Shown here one piece after another: positions 1-6,804 of a stretch of DNA of 9,524 bases (position 1 is its first letter; each line of letters begins with the position of its first letter). The notes beneath the pieces were generated by a model, which saw nothing but the letters and a program-made list of their open reading frames with translations, had not been told where the DNA came from and did no database searches. Source of the stretch: JAJKIP01 sp040509055 (GTDB lineage: Bacteria; Bacteroidota; Bacteroidia; Chitinophagales; Chitinophagaceae); the NCBI GenBank assembly GCA_040509055.1, contig JBEVLT010000415.1, positions 1-9,524 of the forward strand. Reading direction: 5' to 3'. A program made the translations under genes and the position numbers.

Positions 1-1145
1 ACGGGCTGGACATACCTGTCAGCATCGACCTGGATAAAATTACGGTGCTCAGTGATAGTGCGCTGGCACTGGTAGAAGTAAAAGGTAATGCCACGATACC
101 TGTTCCGTTCCAGGTAAAACAGGGGGAGCGGCGCGAGCTTACCTGGCCGGTTACAAACAATGGACATCTGTCCGGCAAAAGAGTGTACCAATTAGTGCAC
201 GCAGCTGACCGGTCTTTATCCGGCAGCATGAGCGTTTATGACAAGGAGGGTACGCTCACCATTCATGCCGGCGATCAGAACCTGCTGCGTTATTATTACA
301 AAACACTGTACCCGCCTGATGGCATCGATACCAATTATAAAAGAAGCGGGTTCATTCACCCGCTGTGGACACCACGGGGCCAGGAGCTGACCCGCATCCA
401 GGCGCCGGATCATTACCATCATTACGGCATCTGGAACCCCTGGACGCATGTGCTGTTTGAAAGCGATACCGTAGACTTCTGGAATATCAAAGGGCGTAAA
501 GGAACCGTTCGCTTTGCAAAGATGATAGCCATAGCCAGTGGTGAGATCTTCTCGGAATTCGAGGTCTTGCACGAGCACGTGGTGTTCAAAAAGGATGGGT
601 CGGAAAAAGTGGCCCTGAATGAGGTGCAGACGGTAAGGGTGTACAAACCCGAAGGAGATAAGGAATATTATCTCGTGGATATTACTTCCCGGCTGAGCTG
701 TGCTTCCGCGAGCCCGTTCCTCATCCTTGCTTATCGCTATGCCGGGCTGGGCTGGCGCACGACGGGTTTTTGGGACAATAACAATTGCGAGGTGCTGACT
801 TCGGAAGGGAAAACAAGAGCAAATACCGACAATTCAAGAGCCCGCTGGTGCATCGTACAGGGAGCCTTGCCGGATAATGAATATGGCGGTGCCGTCATGC
901 TTTCGTACCCGGCCAATTATAACCACCCGGAGCCGATGCGGATCTGGACCCTGGATACGAACGGGCGTGGCGACATGTTTGCCAATTTCGCTCCGACCAG
1001 GGACCGGGACTGGCTGCTGGTACCGGGAAACACTTATGTGCTGAGATACCGCTTTGTGGTGTTCAACGGGAAATTTGATAAAGCCAAAGCGGAGAGCGCC
1101 TGGCACTATTTTGCGACACCGCCGGAAATAACGATAAAGCAATAA
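1..1145 (+). CDS. DUF6807 (PmoA-like) family protein, 5' partial
   Basis: The reading frame is open to the left edge (first complete codon at base 3), so the GTG at 45 is internal. The visible start, reading LDIPVSIDLDKITVLSDSALALVEVKG, resembles the region just after the signal peptide in Bacteroidota DUF6807 proteins, so probably only the export signal and a few residues are missing. Family hallmarks follow: GFIHPLWTPRGQELTR, the histidine-rich HYHHYGIWNPW at bases 411-443, then DFWNIKGRKG and a C-terminal half of beta-strands with ARWCIVQG and AVMLSYPANYNHPEPMRIW. The family is known as 'methane oxygenase PmoA' only through a historical label; no methane oxidation is implied. It has a beta-sandwich look and is often found beside glycoside hydrolases and Gfo/Idh oxidoreductases. 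The biochemical function is not established. It is separated by 79 nt and a promoter-like element from the next ORF, so co-transcription is uncertain. Confidence 0.85.
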   Translation, partial: GLDIPVSIDLDKITVLSDSALALVEVKGNATIPVPFQVKQGERRELTWPVTNNGHLSGKRVYQLVHAADRSLSGSMSVYDKEGTLTIHAGDQNLLRYYYKTLYPPDGIDTNYKRSGFIHPLWTPRGQELTRIQAPDHYHHYGIWNPWTHVLFESDTVDFWNIKGRKGTVRFAKMIAIASGEIFSEFEVLHEHVVFKKDGSEKVALNEVQTVRVYKPEGDKEYYLVDITSRLSCASASPFLILAYRYAGLGWRTTGFWDNNNCEVLTSEGKTRANTDNSRARWCIVQGALPDNEYGGAVMLSYPANYNHPEPMRIWTLDTNGRGDMFANFAPTRDRDWLLVPGNTYVLRYRFVVFNGKFDKAKAESAWHYFATPPEITIKQ

Positions 1146-1179
1146 ACTATAAGGTCACTCTATATTAAAGAATCAATTT

Positions 1180-1194
1180 TAAGGCGCGGCCTTA
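1180..1194. promoter_or_regulatory. Inverted repeat abutting the promoter -7 box, candidate operator
   Basis: The sequence TAAGGC-GCG-GCCTTA is a perfect 6-bp inverted repeat around a 3-nt centre. It ends exactly where the TAGATTTG box begins, so a bound protein would sit in the spacer between the -33 and -7 elements, a classic repressor position. A second TAAGG half-site lies at 1150-1154, 30 bp upstream. As RNA it could also form a small hairpin 35 nt after the DUF6807 stop, but no T-run follows, so a terminator is less likely. The operator role is inference. Confidence 0.4.
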
Positions 1195-1202
1195 TAGATT
1201 TG
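1195..1202 (+). promoter_or_regulatory. Bacteroidota-type -7 promoter element
   Basis: TAGATTTG matches the Bacteroidota sigma-ABfr consensus TAnnTTTG exactly. Transcription would start about 5-8 nt downstream, giving a short leader of roughly 15-18 nt before the ATG at 1225. No clear TTG/TTTG -33 element is visible at the expected spacing (about 1168-1178), so activation or weak basal activity is possible. It is positioned to drive the whole 1225-8417 cluster. Confidence 0.5.
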
Positions 1203-1224
1203 TATAGCCCCGGAAACTGCCATC

Positions 1225-1425
1225 ATGAAAAAAGCAAAGCGATCCGCCATCAGCCAGAGAAGCTTTCTCAACCAGTCGGCCAAAGCCGCACTGAACACTT
1301 CGATCGCAGTTGGCTTTCCTTCCATTGTGCCGGGAAAGAATACACCCGGCATGGGAAATACCGGATATGATCGCGAAATAATATACTACCAAAGCCTGGA
1401 GCTGGCATTAAACAATAAAGAATGA
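1225..1425 (+). pseudogene. Vestigial Tat-leader ORF resembling the start of a Gfo/Idh/MocA oxidoreductase
   Basis: The 66-residue product begins MKKAKRSAISQRSFLNQSAK and continues into AALNTSIAVGFPSIVPGKN. This is the pattern of the Tat leader that opens many Bacteroidota Gfo/Idh/MocA-family oxidoreductases (usually S-R-R-x-F-L-K, then a hydrophobic stretch ending in a P-x-I-V-P-like segment and GKNAPS). Here the twin Arg is Gln-Arg (residues 11-12), and about 10 residues after GKN, where the Rossmann-fold G-x-G-x-x-G region should begin, the frame instead runs into GYDREIIYYQSLELALNNKE and stops. The rest of the roughly 400-residue enzyme is absent nearby. I cannot assign the last 20 residues; they could be a retained C-terminus after an internal deletion. 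Its TGA overlaps the ATG of the esterase (ATGA at 1422-1425), so it may still act as a translated leader. The alternative is a genuine small exported protein of unknown function. Confidence 0.5.
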
Positions 1426-2489
1426 AAAAGATAAGCTTGTTTGCCGTTGCAACCTTCACCATGTTTACCACACTGGCCCAGCAACCGGTGAGTATTCCCG
1501 GTTCTGAATCAAGAACGATCCGGTCGGCCATCGTGGGCCAGGATTATGTGCTGCAGATCCGGCTGCCCGCAAGCTATGCGGCAGGTGCCAAACAGTACCC
1601 GGTCGTTTACCTGATGGATTCGCAATGGGATTTCCCGTTGCTGACCTCGTTGTATGGCGAGCAGTATTATGATGGTTTTATACCGGAACTGATCATTGTC
1701 GGCGTTACCTGGGGCGGTGCAAATCCCAATCCCGACAGTCTTCGTGCAAGAGATTATACACCTACGCGTGAAGACCGTCTGCCCCAAAGCGGCGGCGCCG
1801 CCACCTTCCTCTCATTCATGAAGAATGAATTGTTCCCGTATGTAGAGAGCCACTACCGGGCCGATAAAAATGACCGGGCGCTGATGGGTTGCTCGCTGGG
1901 AGGATTGTTCACGCTTTTCGCGCTGTTTACAGAACCCGGATTGTTCCAGCGCTATGTGGCTGCCAGTCCCGCTTTTGGGTGGGACCGGGAAGCGATCTAC
2001 CGGTATGAAGAAGCTTATTTCAAGAGCAAACCGGCGGCACCGGCCAGGCTATGTATGATCATGGGAGGGGTGGAAAGAGGGGTGCCCGGGTTTGAAAAGC
2101 TGGTGCGCCACCTGACCGGCCGGCAGTATACGTCGTTACAATTCAGCGCAAAAGTGCTGGAGAATACCGGGCATTCGGGTACCAAGGGAGAAGGATATGC
2201 CCGTGGCCTTCAGTACATTTATCAACGACCTTCGCTTCAGCTGGCTGACGCAATGCTGGATGAATATAGCGGCAGCTATGGGACGGGTGTTACGATCAGG
2301 AGGAATGGAAGCCAGCTGGTGATCGATCTCGGAAAGAATAATTCCTATACGCTGTATGCAGCCGGCGATGCCGATTTTTATGCCAACAGCGAGTTTCTCA
2401 ACCTGCATTTCACGCGGAGCAATGGTAAAGTAAATGGCTTCAGCCTGGAGCGGTATGGAAACACCCAGTTTATAAACAAGAACCCATGA
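1422..2489 (+). CDS. Esterase-D/CE1-like alpha/beta hydrolase with C-terminal beta domain
   Basis: A 355-residue exported serine esterase. Residues 1-19 form a signal peptide (MKKISLFAV..., cleavage after TLA, next residue Gln20). Residues about 30-270 are an esterase-D/enterochelin-esterase-like hydrolase (PF00756 type), with a YPVVYLMD strand at 59-66, the nucleophile elbow GCSLGG with Ser158, and a candidate catalytic His251 in NTGHSG. The acid is probably Glu218 or Glu225, which I cannot settle by eye. The fold covers feruloyl and acetyl esterases (CE1) and siderophore esterases; the carbohydrate neighbours favour a polysaccharide ester. Residues about 271-355 form an extra domain (LADAMLDEYSGSYG..., then alternating short strands) resembling DUF3471-like C-terminal domains of serine hydrolases. 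The start overlaps the preceding small ORF by ATGA and the stop overlaps the next gene by ATGA, which suggests translational coupling. The exact substrate is unknown. Confidence 0.85.
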   Translation: MKKISLFAVATFTMFTTLAQQPVSIPGSESRTIRSAIVGQDYVLQIRLPASYAAGAKQYPVVYLMDSQWDFPLLTSLYGEQYYDGFIPELIIVGVTWGGANPNPDSLRARDYTPTREDRLPQSGGAATFLSFMKNELFPYVESHYRADKNDRALMGCSLGGLFTLFALFTEPGLFQRYVAASPAFGWDREAIYRYEEAYFKSKPAAPARLCMIMGGVERGVPGFEKLVRHLTGRQYTSLQFSAKVLENTGHSGTKGEGYARGLQYIYQRPSLQLADAMLDEYSGSYGTGVTIRRNGSQLVIDLGKNNSYTLYAAGDADFYANSEFLNLHFTRSNGKVNGFSLERYGNTQFINKNP

Positions 2490-4444
2490 TCAACCGGCAT
2501 ATGAAAAAAACAAGAGCAATACAGACAGCCATTCTTTGCAGCTTCATCCTGGCGCTTGCGCTGCCCGCATCGGCACAAGTGAAGCTGCCACAGCTGGTAA
2601 GGGACAGCATGGTGCTGCAGCGGGATACGAAGATCAATATCTGGGGCTGGGCTGCTGCAAAGGAAAAGATTACGGTCAGCTTCAATAAGAAAAAGTACAG
2701 GACTGCAACCGGCGCCGATGGTAAATGGCAGGTGCAGCTGCCGGCGATGCCTGCCGGCGGCCCGTATACGATGGAGATTACCGGCAGCAATACAATCGTT
2801 CTGAAAGAGATCCTTGTGGGGGATGTATGGTTCTGCTCCGGCCAGTCCAACATGGTGCACCAGCTGAATATCCATGATGTGACCTATGCGAATGATATTG
2901 CGACGGCCAATTACCCGCAGATCCGGCAATTCTGGATCCCCACGCTGACCAGCCTGGAGGGGATCAGGGACAACCTGCCAACTGGTTACTGGAAAGCTGC
3001 CGTGGCGGAAGATGTACGCCCCTTCTCCGCAGTAGCTTATTTTTTTGCACGAAAGATCCATGAAAAATACAAGGTACCGATCGGGCTGATCAATGCCAGT
3101 GTAGGCGGCTCGCCGATCGAAGCCTGGATGAGCGAAGAAGGCCTCCGGGATTTCTCTTCTCAGCTTGCTGCGATCAATAAAAACAGGGATACGGCCTATG
3201 TAAACGAAACGAACCGCAGGTCATTTGCCGCCGCCGCCGCAGGCCAGAGAGACCAACCACAGGATAAGGGACTCACCGGGCCGCAGCCCTGGTATGCGAT
3301 GGACTATGCGCCCAAAGAATGGCGGATGATCAATATACCAGGTTATTGGGAGGACCAGGGTATCCGTGATCTGAACGGTGTGGTATGGTACCGCCGCGAG
3401 ATCTATGTGCCTGCAGCTATGACCGGCAAGCCTGCCAAAGTTTTCCTGGGAAGGATCGTGGATGCAGATGTGCTGTACATCAACGGGCAGCAGGTGGGCG
3501 CTACTACCTACCTGTACCCGCAGCGCAGGTATGCGGTACCGGCTGGTTTATTGAAACCGGGAAAAAATGTATTTGTTATAAAGGTCATCAACAACTTTGG
3601 CAAAGGCGGGTTCGTACCTGATAAGCCGTATTGTTTGTTTGCCGGCAACGATACCATCGATCTGAAAGGCAGCTGGCAATACAAAGTAGGCGCTGTCTAC
3701 CAATCACGCCCGGGTGTGCCCGGAATTGCTGCACAAAATCAACCGGCCGCGCTCTACAATGCCATGGTGGCGCCGGTGATCAACTATGCCATCAAAGGCA
3801 TGCTCTGGTACCAGGGAGAGAGCAATGCAGGCCGTCCGCAGGACTATGAAAAGCTGCAAAAAGCATTGATCGCCGATTGGCGCGGCAAATGGAAGCAGGC
3901 AGACCTGCCGTTCCTGTATGTGCAGCTGCCCAATTTTATGGAAGTGAATTACCTGCCTGAGGAAAGCAACTGGGCGCTGCTTCGAGAGGCACAGCTGAAA
4001 GCCTTGTCAGAGCCGAATACAGCCATTGCCGTGGCCATCGACCTGGGTGAGTGGAATGATATCCACCCGGATAATAAAAAAGATGTGGGCGAACGGCTGG
4101 CGCTGGCTGCGGATAAGCTTGCCTATGGCGCCGCCATCGTTTATTCAGGCCCGCTGTATGAATCGGCCGTCATCGAAGGCAATAAGATCAGGATCAGCTT
4201 CCGGCATACCGGCAGCGGGCTGATCGCCAGCGATGGCGAACCGCTGGGTGAATTTGCCATCGCCGGCGGGGATAAAAAATTTGTATGGGCGCATGCCACC
4301 ATTGAGGGCGGCCAGGTGGTCGTATGGAGCGAGAGTGTTACCGCTCCGAAATATGTGCGCTATGCCTGGGCAGATAACCCGGCCAACCCGAATTTGTACA
4401 ACAAGGAAGGCTTGCCTGCCTCGCCATTCAGAACCGATAAATAA
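2486..4444 (+). CDS. SGNH sialate-O-acetylesterase-like (CE20-like) carbohydrate acetylesterase
   Basis: A 652-residue exported acetylesterase. The first ATG (2486) overlaps the previous stop; an in-frame ATG at 2501 gives the cleaner signal peptide MKKTRAIQTA...ASA|Q and may be the true start. Numbering from 2486: an N-terminal beta domain at about 31-110 (LPQLVRDSMVLQRD), block I GDVWFCSGQSNM with nucleophile Ser121, a split SGNH core with GMLWYQGESNAG at 438-449, and the Asp/His block NDIHPDNKKDVGERLA with Asp525 and His527. Between the two halves of the core, residues about 275-375 (WYRREIYVP, DADVLYINGQQVG) are a GH2-type jelly-roll insertion. That architecture matches sialate-O-acetylesterase-like proteins and, as I recall, the CE20 acetylesterases of xyloglucan loci. 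All expected catalytic residues are present. It probably removes O-acetyl groups from oligosaccharides in the periplasm. A (GCC)4 run at 3227-3238 encodes an Ala stretch just before the insertion. Confidence 0.88.
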   Translation: MINRHMKKTRAIQTAILCSFILALALPASAQVKLPQLVRDSMVLQRDTKINIWGWAAAKEKITVSFNKKKYRTATGADGKWQVQLPAMPAGGPYTMEITGSNTIVLKEILVGDVWFCSGQSNMVHQLNIHDVTYANDIATANYPQIRQFWIPTLTSLEGIRDNLPTGYWKAAVAEDVRPFSAVAYFFARKIHEKYKVPIGLINASVGGSPIEAWMSEEGLRDFSSQLAAINKNRDTAYVNETNRRSFAAAAAGQRDQPQDKGLTGPQPWYAMDYAPKEWRMINIPGYWEDQGIRDLNGVVWYRREIYVPAAMTGKPAKVFLGRIVDADVLYINGQQVGATTYLYPQRRYAVPAGLLKPGKNVFVIKVINNFGKGGFVPDKPYCLFAGNDTIDLKGSWQYKVGAVYQSRPGVPGIAAQNQPAALYNAMVAPVINYAIKGMLWYQGESNAGRPQDYEKLQKALIADWRGKWKQADLPFLYVQLPNFMEVNYLPEESNWALLREAQLKALSEPNTAIAVAIDLGEWNDIHPDNKKDVGERLALAADKLAYGAAIVYSGPLYESAVIEGNKIRISFRHTGSGLIASDGEPLGEFAIAGGDKKFVWAHATIEGGQVVVWSESVTAPKYVRYAWADNPANPNLYNKEGLPASPFRTDK

Positions 4445-4450
4445 CGACTG

Positions 4451-5992
4451 ATGAAAGCATTTTTATTTCTTTTACTTCTTGGCAGCTCTGCTTCTGTTAT
4501 TGCACAGCCGGCGATCGACAGCAGCCGGTATCCGCGCCCGGTCAGCTTTACCGGGCAGCAGGACCAGGCGCAGATGATGCAGCAGCTGGGCATTAAAAAG
4601 CTGCGGCCGGGCGCCAATGGGAATGAGTCGGCGCCCGATCATGCCAACTACGATGAATCGCTGGCCAATCCCTGTCCGCAGCTGCCGGACGCGCTCATTA
4701 CAAAAAGCGGGAAGAAAGTAACGACCGCGGACCAATGGTGGCAACAGCGCCGGCCGGAGATCGTGGAAGACCTGGAGCGGGAAGTGTATGGCAGGCTGCC
4801 GCGCAACATTCCCGGCGTGACCTGGACCGTGAAGATCACCGACCGGGAGTTTGTAGGGCGCACCCCGGTTATTGCCAAACAATTGGTCGGCCATGTCGAT
4901 AACAGCAGCTATCCCCTGATCAATGTGGACATCAATATGATGCTGGTGGTGCCTGCGAATGTAAAAGGACCTGTGCCGGTGCTGATGATGTTTGGCCGGC
5001 CGGCCTTTCCTGCTCCCGCGCAGCCTTCTGCCGAAGACATGGAAAAGCTGAATACGGCTTTCAAAGAGATGATGATCAAAAACGATCCTTCGCTGAAGGA
5101 GATCTTTGATAAGTACCCTGCTTATACACCGGTTACCCGGTTGCCGGGTCCGAACTTTTTTGCACCGCCGGTATCGGGCGATTCACCGCCCACTGAACAG
5201 CTGCTGGCCGCGGGTTGGGGATATGTTACCATCGATCCCGCCAGCATCCAGGCCGATAACGGGGCAGGGCTGACCAGAGGAATTATCGGGCTGGTCAACA
5301 AGGGGCAGCCCCGGAAACCCGATGACTGGGGTGCGCTGCGCGCCTGGAGCTGGGGTGCAGCACGCGGGCTGGATTACCTGGAAACGGATACGCTGGTGGA
5401 TGCCAGGCGGGTAGGGATCGAAGGCGTGTCGCGCTATGGCAAAGCGGCGCTGGTCACGCTGGCATTCGAGCCGCGGTTTGCAGTGGGGCTGATCGGCTCC
5501 TCCGGCAAGGGCGGCGCCACGCTGCATCGCCGTGTGTTCGGGGAAGCGGTAGAGAACCTGACCGGTGGCGGCGGGTATCACTGGATGGCAGGAAATTATT
5601 TGAAATATGGCGCGTCCGAATCAACGTTTGGCGCCAAAACGGGTTGCGATCTGCCGGTGGATTCTCATGAGCTGATTGCACTTTGCGCGCCGCGTCTTAC
5701 TTTTATCAGCTATGGCATCCCGGCCAAAGGCGATGCGAAGTGGCTGGACCAGCAGGGCAGCTATATGGCTACGGTAGCGGCCGGTGCGGTATTCAGGTTG
5801 CTGGGGGTAAAGGATATCGGCGCCGGCGATGATTACCGGAACGCGCAAATGCCGCCGGTGCTGACAGGGTTGCTGGAGGGAGAGCTGGCCTGGCGGCAAC
5901 ACGACGGCGGGCATACCGATGCACCGAATTTCCAGTATTTTATTCCCTGGGCCGGTAAGCTATTGCGCTACGAAAGGAAAGCATCACAATAA
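4451..5992 (+). CDS. CE15-type glucuronoyl esterase with non-canonical catalytic acid
   Basis: A 513-residue exported alpha/beta hydrolase of the glucuronoyl esterase family. Signal peptide 1-18 (cleavage VIA|Q19). An N-terminal stretch includes WWQQRRPEIVEDLEREVYGRLP at 96-117, typical of bacterial CE15. The nucleophile motif is GVSRYGK with Ser327, followed by Arg328 (oxyanion support) and Lys331. Then come GSSGKGGATLHRR, YHWM at 376-379 (Trp expected near the sugar), and HDGGH with likely catalytic His488. In characterised CE15 enzymes a Glu lies 23 residues after the Ser; here that position (350) is Ser, so the acid must come from another loop, plausibly Asp404 or Glu407 in VDSHELIALCAPR. 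Such alternative-acid CE15 proteins are known in bacteria. Family activity: cleavage of esters between lignin alcohols and 4-O-methyl-glucuronic acid of xylan. It starts 6 nt after the preceding stop, in the same operon. Confidence 0.88.
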   Translation: MKAFLFLLLLGSSASVIAQPAIDSSRYPRPVSFTGQQDQAQMMQQLGIKKLRPGANGNESAPDHANYDESLANPCPQLPDALITKSGKKVTTADQWWQQRRPEIVEDLEREVYGRLPRNIPGVTWTVKITDREFVGRTPVIAKQLVGHVDNSSYPLINVDINMMLVVPANVKGPVPVLMMFGRPAFPAPAQPSAEDMEKLNTAFKEMMIKNDPSLKEIFDKYPAYTPVTRLPGPNFFAPPVSGDSPPTEQLLAAGWGYVTIDPASIQADNGAGLTRGIIGLVNKGQPRKPDDWGALRAWSWGAARGLDYLETDTLVDARRVGIEGVSRYGKAALVTLAFEPRFAVGLIGSSGKGGATLHRRVFGEAVENLTGGGGYHWMAGNYLKYGASESTFGAKTGCDLPVDSHELIALCAPRLTFISYGIPAKGDAKWLDQQGSYMATVAAGAVFRLLGVKDIGAGDDYRNAQMPPVLTGLLEGELAWRQHDGGHTDAPNFQYFIPWAGKLLRYERKASQ

Positions 5993-6009
5993 GATAAATA
6001 CATGTCATC

Positions 6010-6804
6010 ATGAAAAAGATTCTTGTTTATTTTTTGATCAGCGCCTCCATGATCTCGGGTATACAGGCGCAAACCGCCACACCGTGGCAGGGAAAAAAAT
6101 GTGCGGTGGTCATCACCTACGATGATGCCATCGATCAGCACCTGGACAATGCGGTGCCGCTGCTCGACTCCCTTGGATTGAAAGCTACTTTTTATGTGAC
6201 TGCCTTTTCCACTTCCATGCAGCGGAGGATGGGCGAGTGGAAGAAACTGGCGGAGAACGGCCATGAGCTGGGCAACCATACCCTGTTTCATCCCTGCCAG
6301 GGAGGCGCCGGCAGGGAATGGGTACGGCAGGAGTATGACCTGCGTAACTACACGGTGCAGCGAATAGTAGATGAAGCGAGAATGACCAACCTGTTCCTGC
6401 GGCTGCTGGACGGCAAAACGAAACGTACCTATGCCTACACCTGCGGCGATATGAAAATTGGTGATTCGTTGTTTATCGGGCCGCTGAAAAATGACTTTGT
6501 GGCCGCAAGAGGCGTCACGAGCCGGCTGAATACCCTTGGCCAGACAAACCTGTGGAATGTGGACTGCTATGGCGTGAACGGAGAAAGCGGTACCCAGCTG
6601 ATCGGCTGGGCAAAGAAAGCAATGGAAACGAAGTCCTTGCTGGTCGTCCTCTTTCATGGAGTAGGCGGGGGCAACGGGCTGGACGTATCGTTGCCGGCAC
6701 ATCGCGAATTTTTACAGTTTCTGAAGCAGCATGAAAGCGAGATCTGGATTGCACCCATGGTTACCGTGGCGGAGTATATTCAAACCCGGCAGTCCGGTAA
6801 TTAA
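6010..6804 (+). CDS. NodB-domain polysaccharide deacetylase-like protein (CE4-like)
   Basis: A 264-residue exported protein: signal peptide 1-20 (IQA|Q21) followed by a single NodB-homology domain. Motif 1 is TYDDA with Asp38 (candidate base) and Asp39 (metal). Motif 2 is HELGNHTLFHP with metal ligands His90 and His94. Motif 3 is degenerate, RTYAYTCGD at 139-147 instead of the usual R-x-P-Y-G form. Motif 5 is LLVVLFHGVGG with His216. The metal triad is therefore intact, but the pocket differs from classical chitin or peptidoglycan deacetylases. CE4 enzymes include acetylxylan esterases as well as N-deacetylases, and the esterase neighbours favour O-deacetylation of a plant glycan; this is inference. 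It begins 17 nt after the CE15 stop. Its TAA shares one base with the ATG of the GH35 gene (TAATG at 6802-6806), so the two are probably translationally coupled. Confidence 0.83.
   Translation: MKKILVYFLISASMISGIQAQTATPWQGKKCAVVITYDDAIDQHLDNAVPLLDSLGLKATFYVTAFSTSMQRRMGEWKKLAENGHELGNHTLFHPCQGGAGREWVRQEYDLRNYTVQRIVDEARMTNLFLRLLDGKTKRTYAYTCGDMKIGDSLFIGPLKNDFVAARGVTSRLNTLGQTNLWNVDCYGVNGESGTQLIGWAKKAMETKSLLVVLFHGVGGGNGLDVSLPAHREFLQFLKQHESEIWIAPMVTVAEYIQTRQSGN

Noticed and set aside
45..47. GTG at 45 as the start of the first gene
   Set aside because: The frame continues upstream to the window edge and the residues before it match the family's N-terminal pattern, so the gene is truncated by the window.
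1180..1194. Inverted repeat as a rho-independent terminator for the DUF6807 gene
   Set aside because: The stem is 6 bp with a 3-nt loop and no T-run follows; its contact with the -7 box makes an operator more likely.
2378..3061. 227-codon open frame on the minus strand across the esterase/acetylesterase junction
   Set aside because: It runs antisense through two well-supported genes and has no signal, domain or conserved motif.
3227..3241. (GCC)4-GCA run as a phase-variable microsatellite
   Set aside because: It is a triplet repeat, so slippage would only change the length of an Ala stretch in a linker; too short to claim a switch.
6002..6013. Tiny ORF ATG-TCA-TCA-TGA overlapping the deacetylase start
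   Set aside because: Three codons only; probably chance, with no sign of a regulatory peptide.
5968..6702. 244-codon open frame on the minus strand over the deacetylase gene
   Set aside because: Antisense shadow of a gene with intact NodB motifs; no recognisable protein features.
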